Positions 1 to 8,668 are shown, numbered from the stretch's first letter. The stretch is DNA of 64,000 bases from Anderseniella sp963698275 (GCA_963698275.1 CAVOQE010000009.1:372001-436000), one strand, 5' to 3'. Made by a program: numbers and translations. Notes: a model not told the origin generated them from the letters alone.

Positions 1-897
1 CGTGATGGCGAGGATGCTCACCACCCAGGCAGGTCCGCCTGCTGCAGACCGGCTTCGAATTTTCGTTTTCATGCCGTACAGCAACAACATGAAAAACATC
101 GCCACTACCGTAAAGCTGATGCCGCCGCGAGAACCGGTTGCCAACACCGACACAAGCATCAGTACAAACAAGACAAGATCAAATCCGAGCATGCCTGACA
201 TGGCAAGCAACAGTTTCCTGGCCATTTCACGGCCACTGACATGCGAGGTCGATTGCAGTACTGAGCTGACATGCTGGATCACAAGGCCCATGCTGGCCAG
301 AGTTGCCATTCCGAAATAGGTCGCAGCGCTGTTTCGGTTGATGAAGCCCGAAGTAAGATACCCGTTGTCCGGTTCATCGAACCACAGGATTTTATCCAGT
401 GACAGGGACAATCGCGTTAGCCCGTAAAGCGCTGCAAGCCCTGTAAGAATTATGAATACCCGCAGGATGGTTTGAGCATTTCGAGCCGAACGCGCCAGAA
501 CATAGACGCTTAACAATACCGCTGCAGCAGTCAGATAACGCAATATGGACCAAACGGTCTCGGACGGATTGATTGATATGCTCGAAGCGATATCGCGGCC
601 CAGCGCCTCGCCGGCCACTTGCCACGCAGGATGACCTGCTATCGAAGAACCTAGCGGCAGGATCTGCACCCCGGCCCACGAGAGCCCCAGGCCGAACATC
701 ACAACAGGCACCGAGAGCTTTGAAATCATCAATGCCGGATGGCGCCGTGCCTCCAGTTGAAGTGCCAGACAGGTAAAAACCAGCAGTCCGCCCACCATGA
801 CTGCATTCATGCTCCATGCAAGTGGTCTGTTGGAGCCAAGCCAGAAAGAGCTGAGGCCGACAACAATCGCAATCAGTACCGACGCAATCGCACTCAT
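1..897 (-). CDS. O-antigen ligase/polymerase-type membrane protein (3' part outside window)
   Basis: The reading frame is open from an ATG at 897 to the left edge, giving 299 codons and no stop, so the C-terminus is missing. It encodes a strongly hydrophobic protein with repeated membrane segments. The segment GFINRNSAATYFGM followed later by ATGSRGG is typical of the Wzy/WaaL O-antigen ligase superfamily, which polymerises or transfers lipid-linked glycans at the periplasmic face of the inner membrane. It is the last visible gene of the polysaccharide operon, downstream of the Wzc-like kinase, which fits glycan polymerisation. An upstream in-frame GTG (VRVMSAIA) could also be the start. The superfamily is fairly sure; polymerase versus ligase cannot be told from this part. 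Confidence 0.75.
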   Translation of the reverse strand, partial: MSAIASVLIAIVVGLSSFWLGSNRPLAWSMNAVMVGGLLVFTCLALQLEARRHPALMISKLSVPVVMFGLGLSWAGVQILPLGSSIAGHPAWQVAGEALGRDIASSISINPSETVWSILRYLTAAAVLLSVYVLARSARNAQTILRVFIILTGLAALYGLTRLSLSLDKILWFDEPDNGYLTSGFINRNSAATYFGMATLASMGLVIQHVSSVLQSTSHVSGREMARKLLLAMSGMLGFDLVLFVLMLVSVLATGSRGGISFTVVAMFFMLLLYGMKTKIRSRSAAGGPAWVVSILAIT

Positions 898-1025
898 GAC
901 ACGCACCAAACAGAAGCAGCCGGGTACTGATCTACCCGGACCATCAAAGCTTTGCTCCGGCTCTGAGCAGGTATTGACGAAGTTCCGCGGCACGATCAGG
1001 GTAGGCCTGATCCACAATCCTTACA

Positions 1026-1604
1026 TCATGTCTGAGCGATGTCTTTGAGCCGAACATTGAGCAACGGCCATGCGAGCGACATCAACTGCAGTCGCTCCAG
1101 CACCAGATCCACCTCCTTCGGTGAATAAGTGTATGACAACTCAAGATGGTGCTGGGCAGTGGCATCTAAACCAAACACTCCATTGCGCAGTTTGGCGGAC
1201 AGAAGCCAGAACTCACCCAGTGCCGGCGCTTTCGCCAGCACCAGCCCCAATGCCCGCAGCATCAGCATCTGCACACTGCGGCGCTCAGCAAAGCTCAGGC
1301 CCATCGCCTCGAAGTACCCTGGTCGCGCCATCGCCAGAACCGCATCGCGCCGTTGTGGCAATGTCATGCTGACAAACCGGTCTGCAAGCCTGGCAGCGTT
1401 TTCAGGATCTGCAGGATCCAGCGTCGCCAGCCACACTTGCAGGGTTCCGGGAGAGACTGAATACAAGACTTCATTACGCAGATGTGTGTCGTTCAGCCGG
1501 ATAACCTGATAGCTGCCCAGACCGGTCACACACACACCCAGGCAAAGCAAAAGACCCATGGCGAGCGGACTGACGCCTCGCGCCACCTTAACCGGTACCG
1601 CCAT
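1026..1604 (-). CDS. Small membrane-anchored protein of polysaccharide operon, function unknown
   Basis: 192 residues. The start ATG (MAVPVKVARG) lies inside the last codons of the Wzc-like gene, a 17-nt overlap, which indicates translational coupling. One hydrophobic segment (about residues 14-33) near the N-terminus suggests a single membrane anchor with the rest in the periplasm. The remainder is helical and leucine/alanine-rich with no recognised domain. The stop may not be original: deleting one base near 1028 would extend the protein by 26 residues ending in ELRQYLLRAGAKL, with the stop at 944-946. Its place between the BY-kinase and the O-antigen ligase-like gene argues for a role in assembly of the same polysaccharide. 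No function is assigned. Confidence 0.65.
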   Translation of the reverse strand: MAVPVKVARGVSPLAMGLLLCLGVCVTGLGSYQVIRLNDTHLRNEVLYSVSPGTLQVWLATLDPADPENAARLADRFVSMTLPQRRDAVLAMARPGYFEAMGLSFAERRSVQMLMLRALGLVLAKAPALGEFWLLSAKLRNGVFGLDATAQHHLELSYTYSPKEVDLVLERLQLMSLAWPLLNVRLKDIAQT

Positions 1605-3927
1605 AGTAATATGGGTACTTCTTGCTGTAGTAGCCCGACTTGTAATAGTCGTAGTAGCGCGCTCTTGACGCAACCACATCGTTCATGACAACGCCGGTCA
1701 GCTTGGCATGAGCGCCCAGCGACTGCTTCAGCGCCGCATCAACGGCATCACGCGCTGTCGTTTCCCATTTCACCACCAGCACCAGCGAATCGACAGCATC
1801 AATCAGGGCGCGGCCATCCGTAACCGGAAGCAAGGGTGAGGTATCGACGACGATGAGATCGTAAAAGCCGCTCAAATGGGTGAACAGATCCTTCATCCGC
1901 TTCGACCCGAGCAGTTCGGCGGTGTGGGTCAGGTCCTTGCGGCGCGGCGCCGGCAATATGTGCAGACCCGATGCGGCATCCTTTACAATCACCTGTTTGA
2001 GGTCAACCTCGCCAAGCAGCAGTTCCACCGCTCCGTGCTTGGCATCCGGCGCATACAATGACGTAAGCACCGGGTGGCGCAGATCAAGATCAATGATCAG
2101 CACCCGCTCACCGGACGCTGCCGCATGCAGCGCCAGATTGCTTGCAATGGTGGACTTGCCTTCACTTGGCAGCGCCGACGCAAGCAGTACAATTTTCTGC
2201 GGGCGATCGATATCGGCAAACTTGATGCCCATTCTGAGCGCCCGAATTCCTTCGGTGAAACTCGACAACGGCTTTTGAACCACCAGCCGGCTGATGCTCA
2301 CCCGGTCATTTTTCCCCATTCGCCGCTCCGACTTGTCGCCTTTGCGATACAGCCCCGGCAGCAAGCCGAATGGATTGTATTTTCGCGCCACACGCCGGAT
2401 TCCGCTGCCGGGCAACTCACCATCCGAACGCGGAATACTTGCAAGTACCGGGACACCCAATTGTTTTTCGATCTGGATAGTCGTGCGATAGCCTGCATCC
2501 AGCTGTTCAAGCAGGAAGGCAAGCCCGGCACCCAATCCCAGTCCGAGCATGGTTGCAAGTATCACGATCGATTTCTTGTTGGGGGCACTGGGCGTTGTTG
2601 GCGCAGAGGCCCGCTCAATCACACGTGAGTTGTTCGTGTTGAGCTTTTCCTGCTCACTGGTTTGCTTGAAGCGCCCCAGGAAAGACTCAAACAATGCCTT
2701 GTTGGCCGCCGCTTCCCTTTCCAGTTCTCTGAGAATGACCTCCGCCTGACCATCTTTTGAAGCGGTTCCCTTGACTTCCGCGAGGCTGGCCGCGATTGAC
2801 TTTTCGCGGCTGCTGGCAACCTGCAGGGCATTTTCCGTGGAGGTCAGGATGCGTTTGGCCTCGGAACTGATTGAACGCCTGACATCTTGAAGCTGGGCTC
2901 GCGCCGAAACCACCGACGGGTGACGATCGCCGTACTTGGCGCTCAAATTGGCAAGTTCACGGCGTATCTCCGAAGCCTTGCCTTTGAGGGAAGCCAGTGC
3001 ACTGGATTGCAGGGCGTCGGCAAATGCCGTGATATCCCCGCCCCTTTTGCGCACAGCTTGAACCTGATCATATCTTGCTTGCGCCTGAGCCGACTCGGCA
3101 CGCGCCAGAATCAACTGCTCGTTCAGTTTGGCAACCTGCTGATCGTTCAATGTCGAACCGTTGGTCTGAACAATATTGTTTTCCACCTTGAACAGTTCGA
3201 CGGCACGCTCTGATTCACGCACTTTTTTCCTCAAGTCGCCAAGACGCTCACTGAGCCAGTCATTGGCACGCCGGGTAACCTCATAGCTCGCTTCAAGCTG
3301 ATCAACCAGGTACTCGTCTGCAAAGGCATTTGCCACTTGAGCTGCCTTGACCGGGTTGTCAGAGGTGTACTTGATGTCAACCACATAGGTCCAACCCTTG
3401 CGATCGACAGTGATGGACTTCGACAGCGAACGAACGATCCTGTCGGTGTGATTCTCATTGAGAACCGGTTCAGGGGCAGGCTCACGGCTGAATACCAGTG
3501 AAATCAATTGCCCGAGCGCGGAAACCTTCGGAGGTTCAACTGTCGACCGGTCGTCAAGCTTGAGCTTGCGGACGACCCGCTTGGCCACATCGTAGGACCG
3601 AATAAGCTCGAGTTCACTTTCCAGTGCAGAATTGTCTCGTCCAATGCCGGAAACGATGGCTTCGGCATTTATTATGTTCTTCTGATTCGTATCAATCAGC
3701 AGTGTGGACTTTGCTGTATAGACGGGAGTGAGCTGGAGAGCATAGATCGCACCCAACAAAGCAGTCAGAAAACCAATGACCGCGACCATCGGGCCCCGGC
3801 GTCGTGCAATCCGGAAAAGTTCCCTTAAATCAATACCATCTGAGCCACCGATCCCGAAGGGAGGTGACGAATCAGGGTACTCCTCACGGCCAGCCGCGGG
3901 GTTGTTATCAGAAGCGCGCTTTAGCAT
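1588..3927 (-). CDS. Wzc-like polysaccharide co-polymerase and tyrosine autokinase (BY-kinase)
   Basis: 779 residues from the ATG (MLKRASDN), which overlaps the stop of the upstream beta-barrel gene. An N-terminal Wzz domain has a membrane segment near residues 47-66. A long periplasmic helical, coiled-coil region (about 210-430) follows, then a second membrane segment near 454-475. The cytoplasmic kinase domain has Walker A (SEGKSTIASN, about 588), Walker A' (VLIIDLDLRHP, about 609) and Walker B (LIVVDTSP, about 691). The C-terminal tail holds ten tyrosines in clusters (RYYDYY, GYYSKKYPYYY), the autophosphorylation sites of this family. Such proteins control chain length and export of capsule or exopolysaccharide together with a Wza-type outer-membrane protein, which is encoded upstream here. 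Confidence 0.92.
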   Translation of the reverse strand: MLKRASDNNPAAGREEYPDSSPPFGIGGSDGIDLRELFRIARRRGPMVAVIGFLTALLGAIYALQLTPVYTAKSTLLIDTNQKNIINAEAIVSGIGRDNSALESELELIRSYDVAKRVVRKLKLDDRSTVEPPKVSALGQLISLVFSREPAPEPVLNENHTDRIVRSLSKSITVDRKGWTYVVDIKYTSDNPVKAAQVANAFADEYLVDQLEASYEVTRRANDWLSERLGDLRKKVRESERAVELFKVENNIVQTNGSTLNDQQVAKLNEQLILARAESAQAQARYDQVQAVRKRGGDITAFADALQSSALASLKGKASEIRRELANLSAKYGDRHPSVVSARAQLQDVRRSISSEAKRILTSTENALQVASSREKSIAASLAEVKGTASKDGQAEVILRELEREAAANKALFESFLGRFKQTSEQEKLNTNNSRVIERASAPTTPSAPNKKSIVILATMLGLGLGAGLAFLLEQLDAGYRTTIQIEKQLGVPVLASIPRSDGELPGSGIRRVARKYNPFGLLPGLYRKGDKSERRMGKNDRVSISRLVVQKPLSSFTEGIRALRMGIKFADIDRPQKIVLLASALPSEGKSTIASNLALHAAASGERVLIIDLDLRHPVLTSLYAPDAKHGAVELLLGEVDLKQVIVKDAASGLHILPAPRRKDLTHTAELLGSKRMKDLFTHLSGFYDLIVVDTSPLLPVTDGRALIDAVDSLVLVVKWETTARDAVDAALKQSLGAHAKLTGVVMNDVVASRARYYDYYKSGYYSKKYPYYYGGTG

Positions 3928-5143
3928 AGACGCCCACAAGGTGACGGTCCCAATCGGAAAGGCCGGGACCTGTTACATCACTGTAGGAGTATTTGTACCT
4001 GCTGCCAACAGAGATGAAGCGGTTCACCCGGTATTCGAGTTCTGCGCCGGCTTCAATTCTGAAATCGTCCAGAGAAGAATTCTCATAATCGTTGTATGCA
4101 AAGCCAACCGATGGCGAGAAAATCAGTTCGCGCATCACTTCATAGTCAACAACCAGTTTGGCAGAGTCCTGAACACGACCTGCCTGATTGAACGTGCTGT
4201 CTTCAATGGTACGATCAGCATTGAACTTGACCGTCATCAGTGGCGTCGGATTCCAGGTCAGCGCGCCATGGTAGCTGAACGCGGACGTGGTCGGCGAGCC
4301 TGCAATATCGTACGTCTGCTCGTTGTACCCGACCCCCAATTCACCTGAGATCAGGCGGGTCACTTCAAATTCAACGCCGGCCAGCGCGCGCCAGCCATCT
4401 GAGTCGGCAATCGTGCCGCCATTGTAATCACGCCAATTATAGCGGAAATCGCCGAATATCCGATATCCGGGCGAGGCAAGATATGAAATTCGTGCACCGG
4501 TAGTGACAACATTGCCGTCTCTGAAGTCCTGATCTATGCCATCGACATCATCATAGTCGAAAAAGTCGAACGCGGCGCCCACCGATGCAGACAGCCTGTT
4601 GAACGTGTGTTTGATAGATGCCCAGGAATCAAACTTGTAGTACTCTCCGGGTGATGTTGGCACACCGGCTGTCGGGTATTCCAGGTCTCCGGGCTCCTGG
4701 TTGAATTTTCCACCTTTGAGACTACCCTTGAGCACGGTATCGCTGTTTATTTCAAAAAGACCGTCCAGTTCCCCGTCGAAATCGGTGCGGCTTTGTGACG
4801 AGAAATCGAAATATTCGTAGTGATCGAGTCCGGCCCGCAGGTTGACGTAATGCCTGCCAAAATCCGACCTCAACCAAACCGAAGGGGATACATAGATGCC
4901 TGAGTCGGCGTTTTCACCGGCTGATTCGCCAAAGACGTTGCTGTCGTAGAAATACCCGGTTTCAACATCTGGCAGAACCCAGAACTGACCTGCACGCAAA
5001 CCCAGGCCTTCGAACCGGTCACGAACTGTGGGCATGTTGCCTGAGCCCGCGCGCGACAGTTCGAGTTCCTGCTCCTGCGCGGATGCCGTCACTGAAACAC
5101 CTGCACATGCACATAGCATCGCAATTATTAATCTTGCCCGCAT
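3908..5143 (-). CDS. Outer-membrane beta-barrel protein of polysaccharide operon
   Basis: 411 residues from the ATG that begins a clear signal peptide (MRARLIIAMLCACAGVSVTA, cut after ASAQ). The mature part is a series of alternating amphipathic strands rich in Tyr, Asp and Gly, ending with VGVYAKARF and a terminal aromatic residue, as expected for an outer-membrane barrel. It resembles the putative beta-barrel porin 2 / BBP2_2-type proteins found in alphaproteobacterial exopolysaccharide clusters. A longer frame back to a TTG at 5197 exists but would bury the signal peptide. Its end overlaps the Wzc-like gene, so the two are co-translated. A role in moving or anchoring the polysaccharide at the outer membrane is inferred from context. 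Confidence 0.8.
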   Translation of the reverse strand: MRARLIIAMLCACAGVSVTASAQEQELELSRAGSGNMPTVRDRFEGLGLRAGQFWVLPDVETGYFYDSNVFGESAGENADSGIYVSPSVWLRSDFGRHYVNLRAGLDHYEYFDFSSQSRTDFDGELDGLFEINSDTVLKGSLKGGKFNQEPGDLEYPTAGVPTSPGEYYKFDSWASIKHTFNRLSASVGAAFDFFDYDDVDGIDQDFRDGNVVTTGARISYLASPGYRIFGDFRYNWRDYNGGTIADSDGWRALAGVEFEVTRLISGELGVGYNEQTYDIAGSPTTSAFSYHGALTWNPTPLMTVKFNADRTIEDSTFNQAGRVQDSAKLVVDYEVMRELIFSPSVGFAYNDYENSSLDDFRIEAGAELEYRVNRFISVGSRYKYSYSDVTGPGLSDWDRHLVGVYAKARF

Positions 5144-5211
5144 TTCAGCCGCCACGCCCCATCTCAACTTCGTCTTGTTATCTGCCCGTTTAAGCAATCC
5201 GTCAGGTCAAA

Positions 5212-5676
5212 TCAGTTTCTGCTAACGCCATTACCGCCCCCGCCGACATTGATCTTAAACACGCCGGGCGACGAGCCCCCGCTCTGACCGCGCCACGCAC
5301 TTGAACAAACGTCGCCTTCCAGTGCACCGATCCCATTTACAAAAGAACTCAGGATCTGACCCCGGGTTCTTTCGCAGGTGCATGCGATCAACTTTACCCT
5401 GCTAGCCCCTGCAGAATCGTTAACCGACACCAAATACTGATACGCTCCCGCAAAACCGGCACCCACATAGACCTGTACCGGTTCATCCTCATCATCTGCG
5501 GCCCGGCAAAACGCTTCCGTTTCGCGAACGTCTGCACTGACCGCGTCTGACACCGCGACTGCAAGTGCAGGGTCCTGGTTGAAGCTGGCAACGAATGCGT
5601 CCACGCTTTGTGCGTGTACAAAGCCTGAAAACAGCGCAATACCCATCGCGCTCGAAATTACCAGTTTGATTGACAT
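5212..5676 (-). CDS. Secreted protein of unknown function in polysaccharide operon
   Basis: 154 residues beginning with a signal peptide (MSIKLVISSAMGIALFSGFV, cut after VHAQ). The mature part has four cysteines (AFCRAAD, ACTCERT, DVCSS) that could form disulfides in the periplasm, and a Gly/Ser-rich tail (GQSGGSS, NVGGGGNGVSRN). No known domain is recognised. It lies between the Wza-like gene and the beta-barrel gene on the same strand, so it is probably an accessory exported component. Spacing to the barrel gene is 68 nt, with a larger gap of 180 nt to the Wza-like gene. Confidence 0.7.
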   Translation of the reverse strand: MSIKLVISSAMGIALFSGFVHAQSVDAFVASFNQDPALAVAVSDAVSADVRETEAFCRAADDEDEPVQVYVGAGFAGAYQYLVSVNDSAGASRVKLIACTCERTRGQILSSFVNGIGALEGDVCSSAWRGQSGGSSPGVFKINVGGGGNGVSRN

Positions 5677-5856
5677 CGCCGTCCACCTTTAATCCAGCTG
5701 AATCACAGCCTTGAAATCTGCACTTACTAAATTGCGTCAAAATCCAATGGTACCTCATGGTAACTAATGAATTATTTACAATTTAGTCTGCATACGCCTT
5801 ACTTGGGACAAACGATGAGCACTGGACCGCTGGCGCGGATACACTCGCAAACACAA

Positions 5857-6495
5857 TCAGAAGAACCGTTCCGGCACCCGGATAATATCTCCTGGGTTAA
5901 TCGCAACACGTTGATTTGTTTGAATTTCCACTTCCCGGTCCTGACCGGCACGGCGCACAAAAGCCTTGCCCGTATTGGCCCGGTAGGTATATCCGCCTGC
6001 AATTGCAACAGCGTCCTGTATGGTTAACCCGGCCTTGTAGGGATATTCACCGCCCTTGCCCACTTCACCTTGAATGAAGAACGGGCGATAGTTCAGGACC
6101 GACACCGATACTTTGGGATCCTTGAGGTAACCGCTGGAATATCTTGCCACCACCGCGTTCTGAAACTGGGTTACAGTCTGGCCCCGCGCCTGCACTGCCC
6201 CGATGAGCGGCAAGTCAATGCGACCATTGTCCCCGACCAGAAATTCGCCGGACAGATCAGTTTCGCCAAATACGTTGACTTTAACCTTGTCACCGGACCC
6301 CAATCGGTATGCCGCCACCGAACTTGTCTGCACAGGTGCTGAAGGTTGCACCGTTGCCGCATAGCCCGCAGGCGCGGCCGACAGTCCGGAAGACCCCACA
6401 CCATCAGAAGAAGAGCCGCACGCACTCAGCAACTGCGCAACAAGCATCATCAACGCGAGTACTTTGAACCGGTTCTGAAATCCCCCGAGGATCAT
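5857..6495 (-). CDS. Wza-like polysaccharide export lipoprotein
   Basis: 212 residues. The N-terminus is a lipoprotein signal with lipobox LLSAC, so the mature protein would be acylated on Cys and placed in the outer membrane. The polysaccharide-export domain follows (YRLGSGDKVKVNVFGETDLS through GYLKDPKVSVSV), then an SLBB-like region (FFIQGEVGKGGEYPYKAGLT) and the usual C-terminal phrase INPGDIIRVPERFF. Wza-type proteins form the outer-membrane channel for capsule or exopolysaccharide. The ATG at 6495 was preferred because AGAGG precedes it by about six bases; ATG 6510 and GTG 6537 are longer options. It is the first gene of the operon and its promoter should lie in 6496-6710, where a tandem repeat is found. 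Confidence 0.9.
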   Translation of the reverse strand: MILGGFQNRFKVLALMMLVAQLLSACGSSSDGVGSSGLSAAPAGYAATVQPSAPVQTSSVAAYRLGSGDKVKVNVFGETDLSGEFLVGDNGRIDLPLIGAVQARGQTVTQFQNAVVARYSSGYLKDPKVSVSVLNYRPFFIQGEVGKGGEYPYKAGLTIQDAVAIAGGYTYRANTGKAFVRRAGQDREVEIQTNQRVAINPGDIIRVPERFF

Positions 6496-6634
6496 GATGA
6501 CCTCTACCATCCGTTTTCTCAGACAAACCCGAAACACACCGGTTTGTCTTAAGACATGTTAAGCCCGCCAACAGCGAATCAGTAATTCACACAACGCACC
6601 TGACATCACCTTTTCCAAACAATACTAGGCCAGC

Positions 6635-6698
6635 ATTGATTGCCAAATGGTTAACAAGTCGTAAATATTGATTACCAAATGGTTAACAAGTCGTAAAT
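6635..6698. repeat. Tandem duplication of a 32-bp unit upstream of the polysaccharide operon
   Basis: Two abutting 32-bp copies, 6635-6666 and 6667-6698, differ at a single base (TGCCAAATGG versus TACCAAATGG). Each contains CCAAATGGTTAACAAGTCG. They lie 140-200 bp upstream of the Wza-like start and just after the phosphatase gene. The surroundings are AT-rich, as expected of a promoter region. Recurrence of a site in front of a polysaccharide operon could mark a regulator binding site, but no known operator is recognised. Confidence 0.85.
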
Positions 6699-6710
6699 TT
6701 TGATGTTTTG

Positions 6711-7484
6711 TCAGGTAGAGAGAAACCGAACATCGTTTCCTTCGAGGACCGCACAGGTCAAACGGCCTGTAATATAAGCGCCGGTATCGATGCCTATCCG
6801 GTGAACCTCGATTTCAGGTTTCTCGGCAGGCGTGTGGCCGTGGACGATTATTTTCGGCAACGCGCTGTCATGGCTCAGAAATGGCTCGCGAATCCAAAGC
6901 AGGTCTGCGGCAACCTGATCGTCCAGCGGAATTTTGGGATTTACCCCGGCATGGGCGAAGAAGTATTTGCCTGCGCCGGCTGACAGTATACAGTTTTCCA
7001 GGAAAACTCGGTGGCTGGGCGGCAGAACGTCCAGCAGGCCTTTTTGAATATCGGCCCACTGGTCTTCTCCAATCGGCATTCGTAGCTTCAGGCCATATGA
7101 ATGCAGCGTTTCCAGGCCACCATATTGCCCCCACGCACTGATTACGCCCGGATCACCAAGAAAATCCTGCAGGTAAAGTTCGTGATTGCCACGCAGGGTA
7201 ATGCGCTTGTTACAGATACTGTGGCCCTTCACCATCCATTCCAGTACCTCTCGGGAAGATGGCCCACGATCAATGTAATCTCCGAGGAAAACTTCAACGC
7301 AATGACCAATCGGCCGTTCAGCGCGGTCAGCTTCTATCATTGCATAAAGCCGTTCCAGCAGGTCGATTCGGCCATGGATGTCGCCGATGGCATAGACCCT
7401 GACTCCATCAGGAAGACGAGGGTCTTCGTCCTGATGTCCGCCTTTGCGTTTCGAGACAAGTTTTTTGAAAAACTGAGGGATCAT
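6711..7484 (-). CDS. Metallophosphatase (serine/threonine phosphatase-like)
   Basis: 257 residues with the full set of calcineurin-like metallophosphatase motifs: GDIHG (residues 34-38), GDYIDRG (68-74), GNHE, and the distal FFAHAGV and VHGHTP histidines that complete the two-metal site. This group includes PrpA/PrpB-like protein phosphatases and Ap4A-hydrolase-like enzymes; the substrate is not evident. The N-terminus is basic (KKLVSKRKGG) without a signal peptide, so it is cytoplasmic. It lies upstream of and on the same strand as the polysaccharide operon, separated by 215 bp, so common regulation is possible. A role in opposing kinase signalling for polysaccharide export is speculation. 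Confidence 0.88.
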   Translation of the reverse strand: MIPQFFKKLVSKRKGGHQDEDPRLPDGVRVYAIGDIHGRIDLLERLYAMIEADRAERPIGHCVEVFLGDYIDRGPSSREVLEWMVKGHSICNKRITLRGNHELYLQDFLGDPGVISAWGQYGGLETLHSYGLKLRMPIGEDQWADIQKGLLDVLPPSHRVFLENCILSAGAGKYFFAHAGVNPKIPLDDQVAADLLWIREPFLSHDSALPKIIVHGHTPAEKPEIEVHRIGIDTGAYITGRLTCAVLEGNDVRFLST

Positions 7485-7650
7485 TTCAACACAAAGGGTC
7501 CTGGTTCGGTTTCGGACCCTGCTGCAGGTTCCAACCAGACGGATACATCAGACCGGAGAAAACACATATGAATCCAATATATTTGAGTAATTCCCGTAGC
7601 CTACTATGAACGCCCGCCGCTGTTGAGCAATACCGGACGACCGGCGCGCT

Positions 7651-8001
7651 TCAGCGTCCGTCGATAAACTGTCTGCAGGCATCAAAATTGTCAAAAGCCA
7701 GCATACCACGTGTGGTTTGCACAGCCACGCTGCCATCAGCGTAGTGCAGCACACGACGTCCCCGGTAACGGGCCCGACCCACAATCAAATGTACACCTTC
7801 TCTCAGCAACTGTCTGTATTCCCGCTCTGCGACTTGCTGCCTGATCCGGGGCACAACAATGAACATCAGCAGGCAGCTGAGAGAACCGATAGTGGCAATC
7901 AGCACCATAGCTGTGACACTGAGCCCAAGCAATTCAGCCAAGACCACACTCGCAACCATTACACCCAGCAAAATAAGGACAGATATCAGGCTTTTTTTCA
8001 T
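7651..8001 (-). CDS. Small two-TM membrane protein, paralogue A (unknown function)
   Basis: 116 residues from the ATG at 8001 (MKKSLISVLI); a TTG start at 8040 is less likely. Two hydrophobic segments (about residues 4-26 and 31-50) are followed by a cytoplasmic domain of about 55 residues: GRARYRGRRVLHYADGSV, then TTRGMLAFDNFDACRQFID. This C-terminal part matches that of the neighbouring gene at 8198-8506 (RARYRG-R-V-HY-DGSV, F-NFD--RQ-ID), so the pair arose by duplication. The soluble part looks like a small beta-hairpin plus helix module. No function can be named. Confidence 0.6.
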   Translation of the reverse strand: MKKSLISVLILLGVMVASVVLAELLGLSVTAMVLIATIGSLSCLLMFIVVPRIRQQVAEREYRQLLREGVHLIVGRARYRGRRVLHYADGSVAVQTTRGMLAFDNFDACRQFIDGR

Positions 8002-8151
8002 GACAGCGTCCACTGCAAACAAAAAGATGACATAAACCAACAGATTAATCGTGATTCGGCCAGTCGTGATGTGCCCGGAGTCATCTCCGGCACGGGCTCA
8101 GTGGTCTCGTCTCCTCGGGATGGAGGATGCATTATCGGGAGCACCCTGATT

Positions 8152-8201
8152 CTAGAGCGAGATGAGGTTAAATGATTCAATTTAACCTCATCTCGCTCTA
8201 G
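8152..8201. repeat. Perfect 22-bp inverted repeat with 6-nt loop at a gene 3' end
   Basis: The arms 8152-8173 and 8180-8201 are perfect reverse complements, separated by GATTCA. Each arm starts or ends with CTAG at the outer tip and contains GAGCGAGATGAGGTTA. The TAG stop codon of the minus-strand gene at 8198-8506 lies inside the outer arm. A related half copy occurs at 12342-12358, so this is a dispersed family. The transcript would form a very stable hairpin, serving as a terminator or a 3' end stabiliser; there is no strong U-tract. Confidence 0.92.
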
Positions 8202-8506
8202 CGGTCTATATACTGCCGATAAAGGTCGAAGTTCTCAAATGACTTGAATCCGAAGCGGGTTTCGGCCAACACAGATCCGTCACTGTAATGAACCACGCGA
8301 TGGCCGCGATATCTGGCCCGGCTTACCAATCGTGCGCCCGACGGCGCATCACTGTCATCTTTCCAGCGTCTGGCTTTGCGCATCTGCAGCAGTGTTTGCA
8401 CGATCACCGCAATTGCGAGAACAGCAGAAACACCTGCGAACCAATTCGTCGTAACATCCGACATATCGTCAAGCCCACCCTCGCGCTTAACTACCCCCAT
8501 GATCAT
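8198..8506 (-). CDS. Small one-TM membrane protein, paralogue B (unknown function)
   Basis: 102 residues from the ATG at 8506; ATGs at 8500 and 8464 (MSDVTTNWFAGV) are alternatives, and the last would give 88 residues starting just before the membrane helix. One hydrophobic segment (WFAGVSAVLAIAVIVQTLL) precedes a basic linker (RKARRWKDD) and the domain shared with paralogue A: SRARYRGHRVVHYSDGSV, TRFGFKSFENFDLYRQYID. The conserved core suggests selection on the soluble module. Its stop codon is provided by the adjacent inverted repeat. No function is recognised. Confidence 0.6.
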   Translation of the reverse strand: MIMGVVKREGGLDDMSDVTTNWFAGVSAVLAIAVIVQTLLQMRKARRWKDDSDAPSGARLVSRARYRGHRVVHYSDGSVLAETRFGFKSFENFDLYRQYIDR

Positions 8507-8601
8507 GCGCCAATTGATCTTTCAACAGGTTATGTAGCTTTTCTGACGTAAAGCAAGCCATACCAGTCCATCAACTCACAGGTTTGCGCGTCTGGAGCCT
8601 C

Positions 8602-8668
8602 GATCGGTACGGTTTTTGATTGAGCCCGTCGAAAACCAAAAAACTGATCGCTTTCAAAGTACTAAAGC
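8602..8668. repeat. Dispersed ~68-bp repeat, copy 1 (minus orientation)
   Basis: Read on the minus strand this stretch begins GCTTTAGTACTTTGAAAGCG, continues ATCAGTTTT, and ends with CAATCAAAAACCGTACCGATCG. It aligns over about 68 bp with 33742-33809 at roughly three quarters identity. The dadA stop codon (8662-8664) falls inside it, so the element supplies the end of that gene. Confidence 0.8.
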
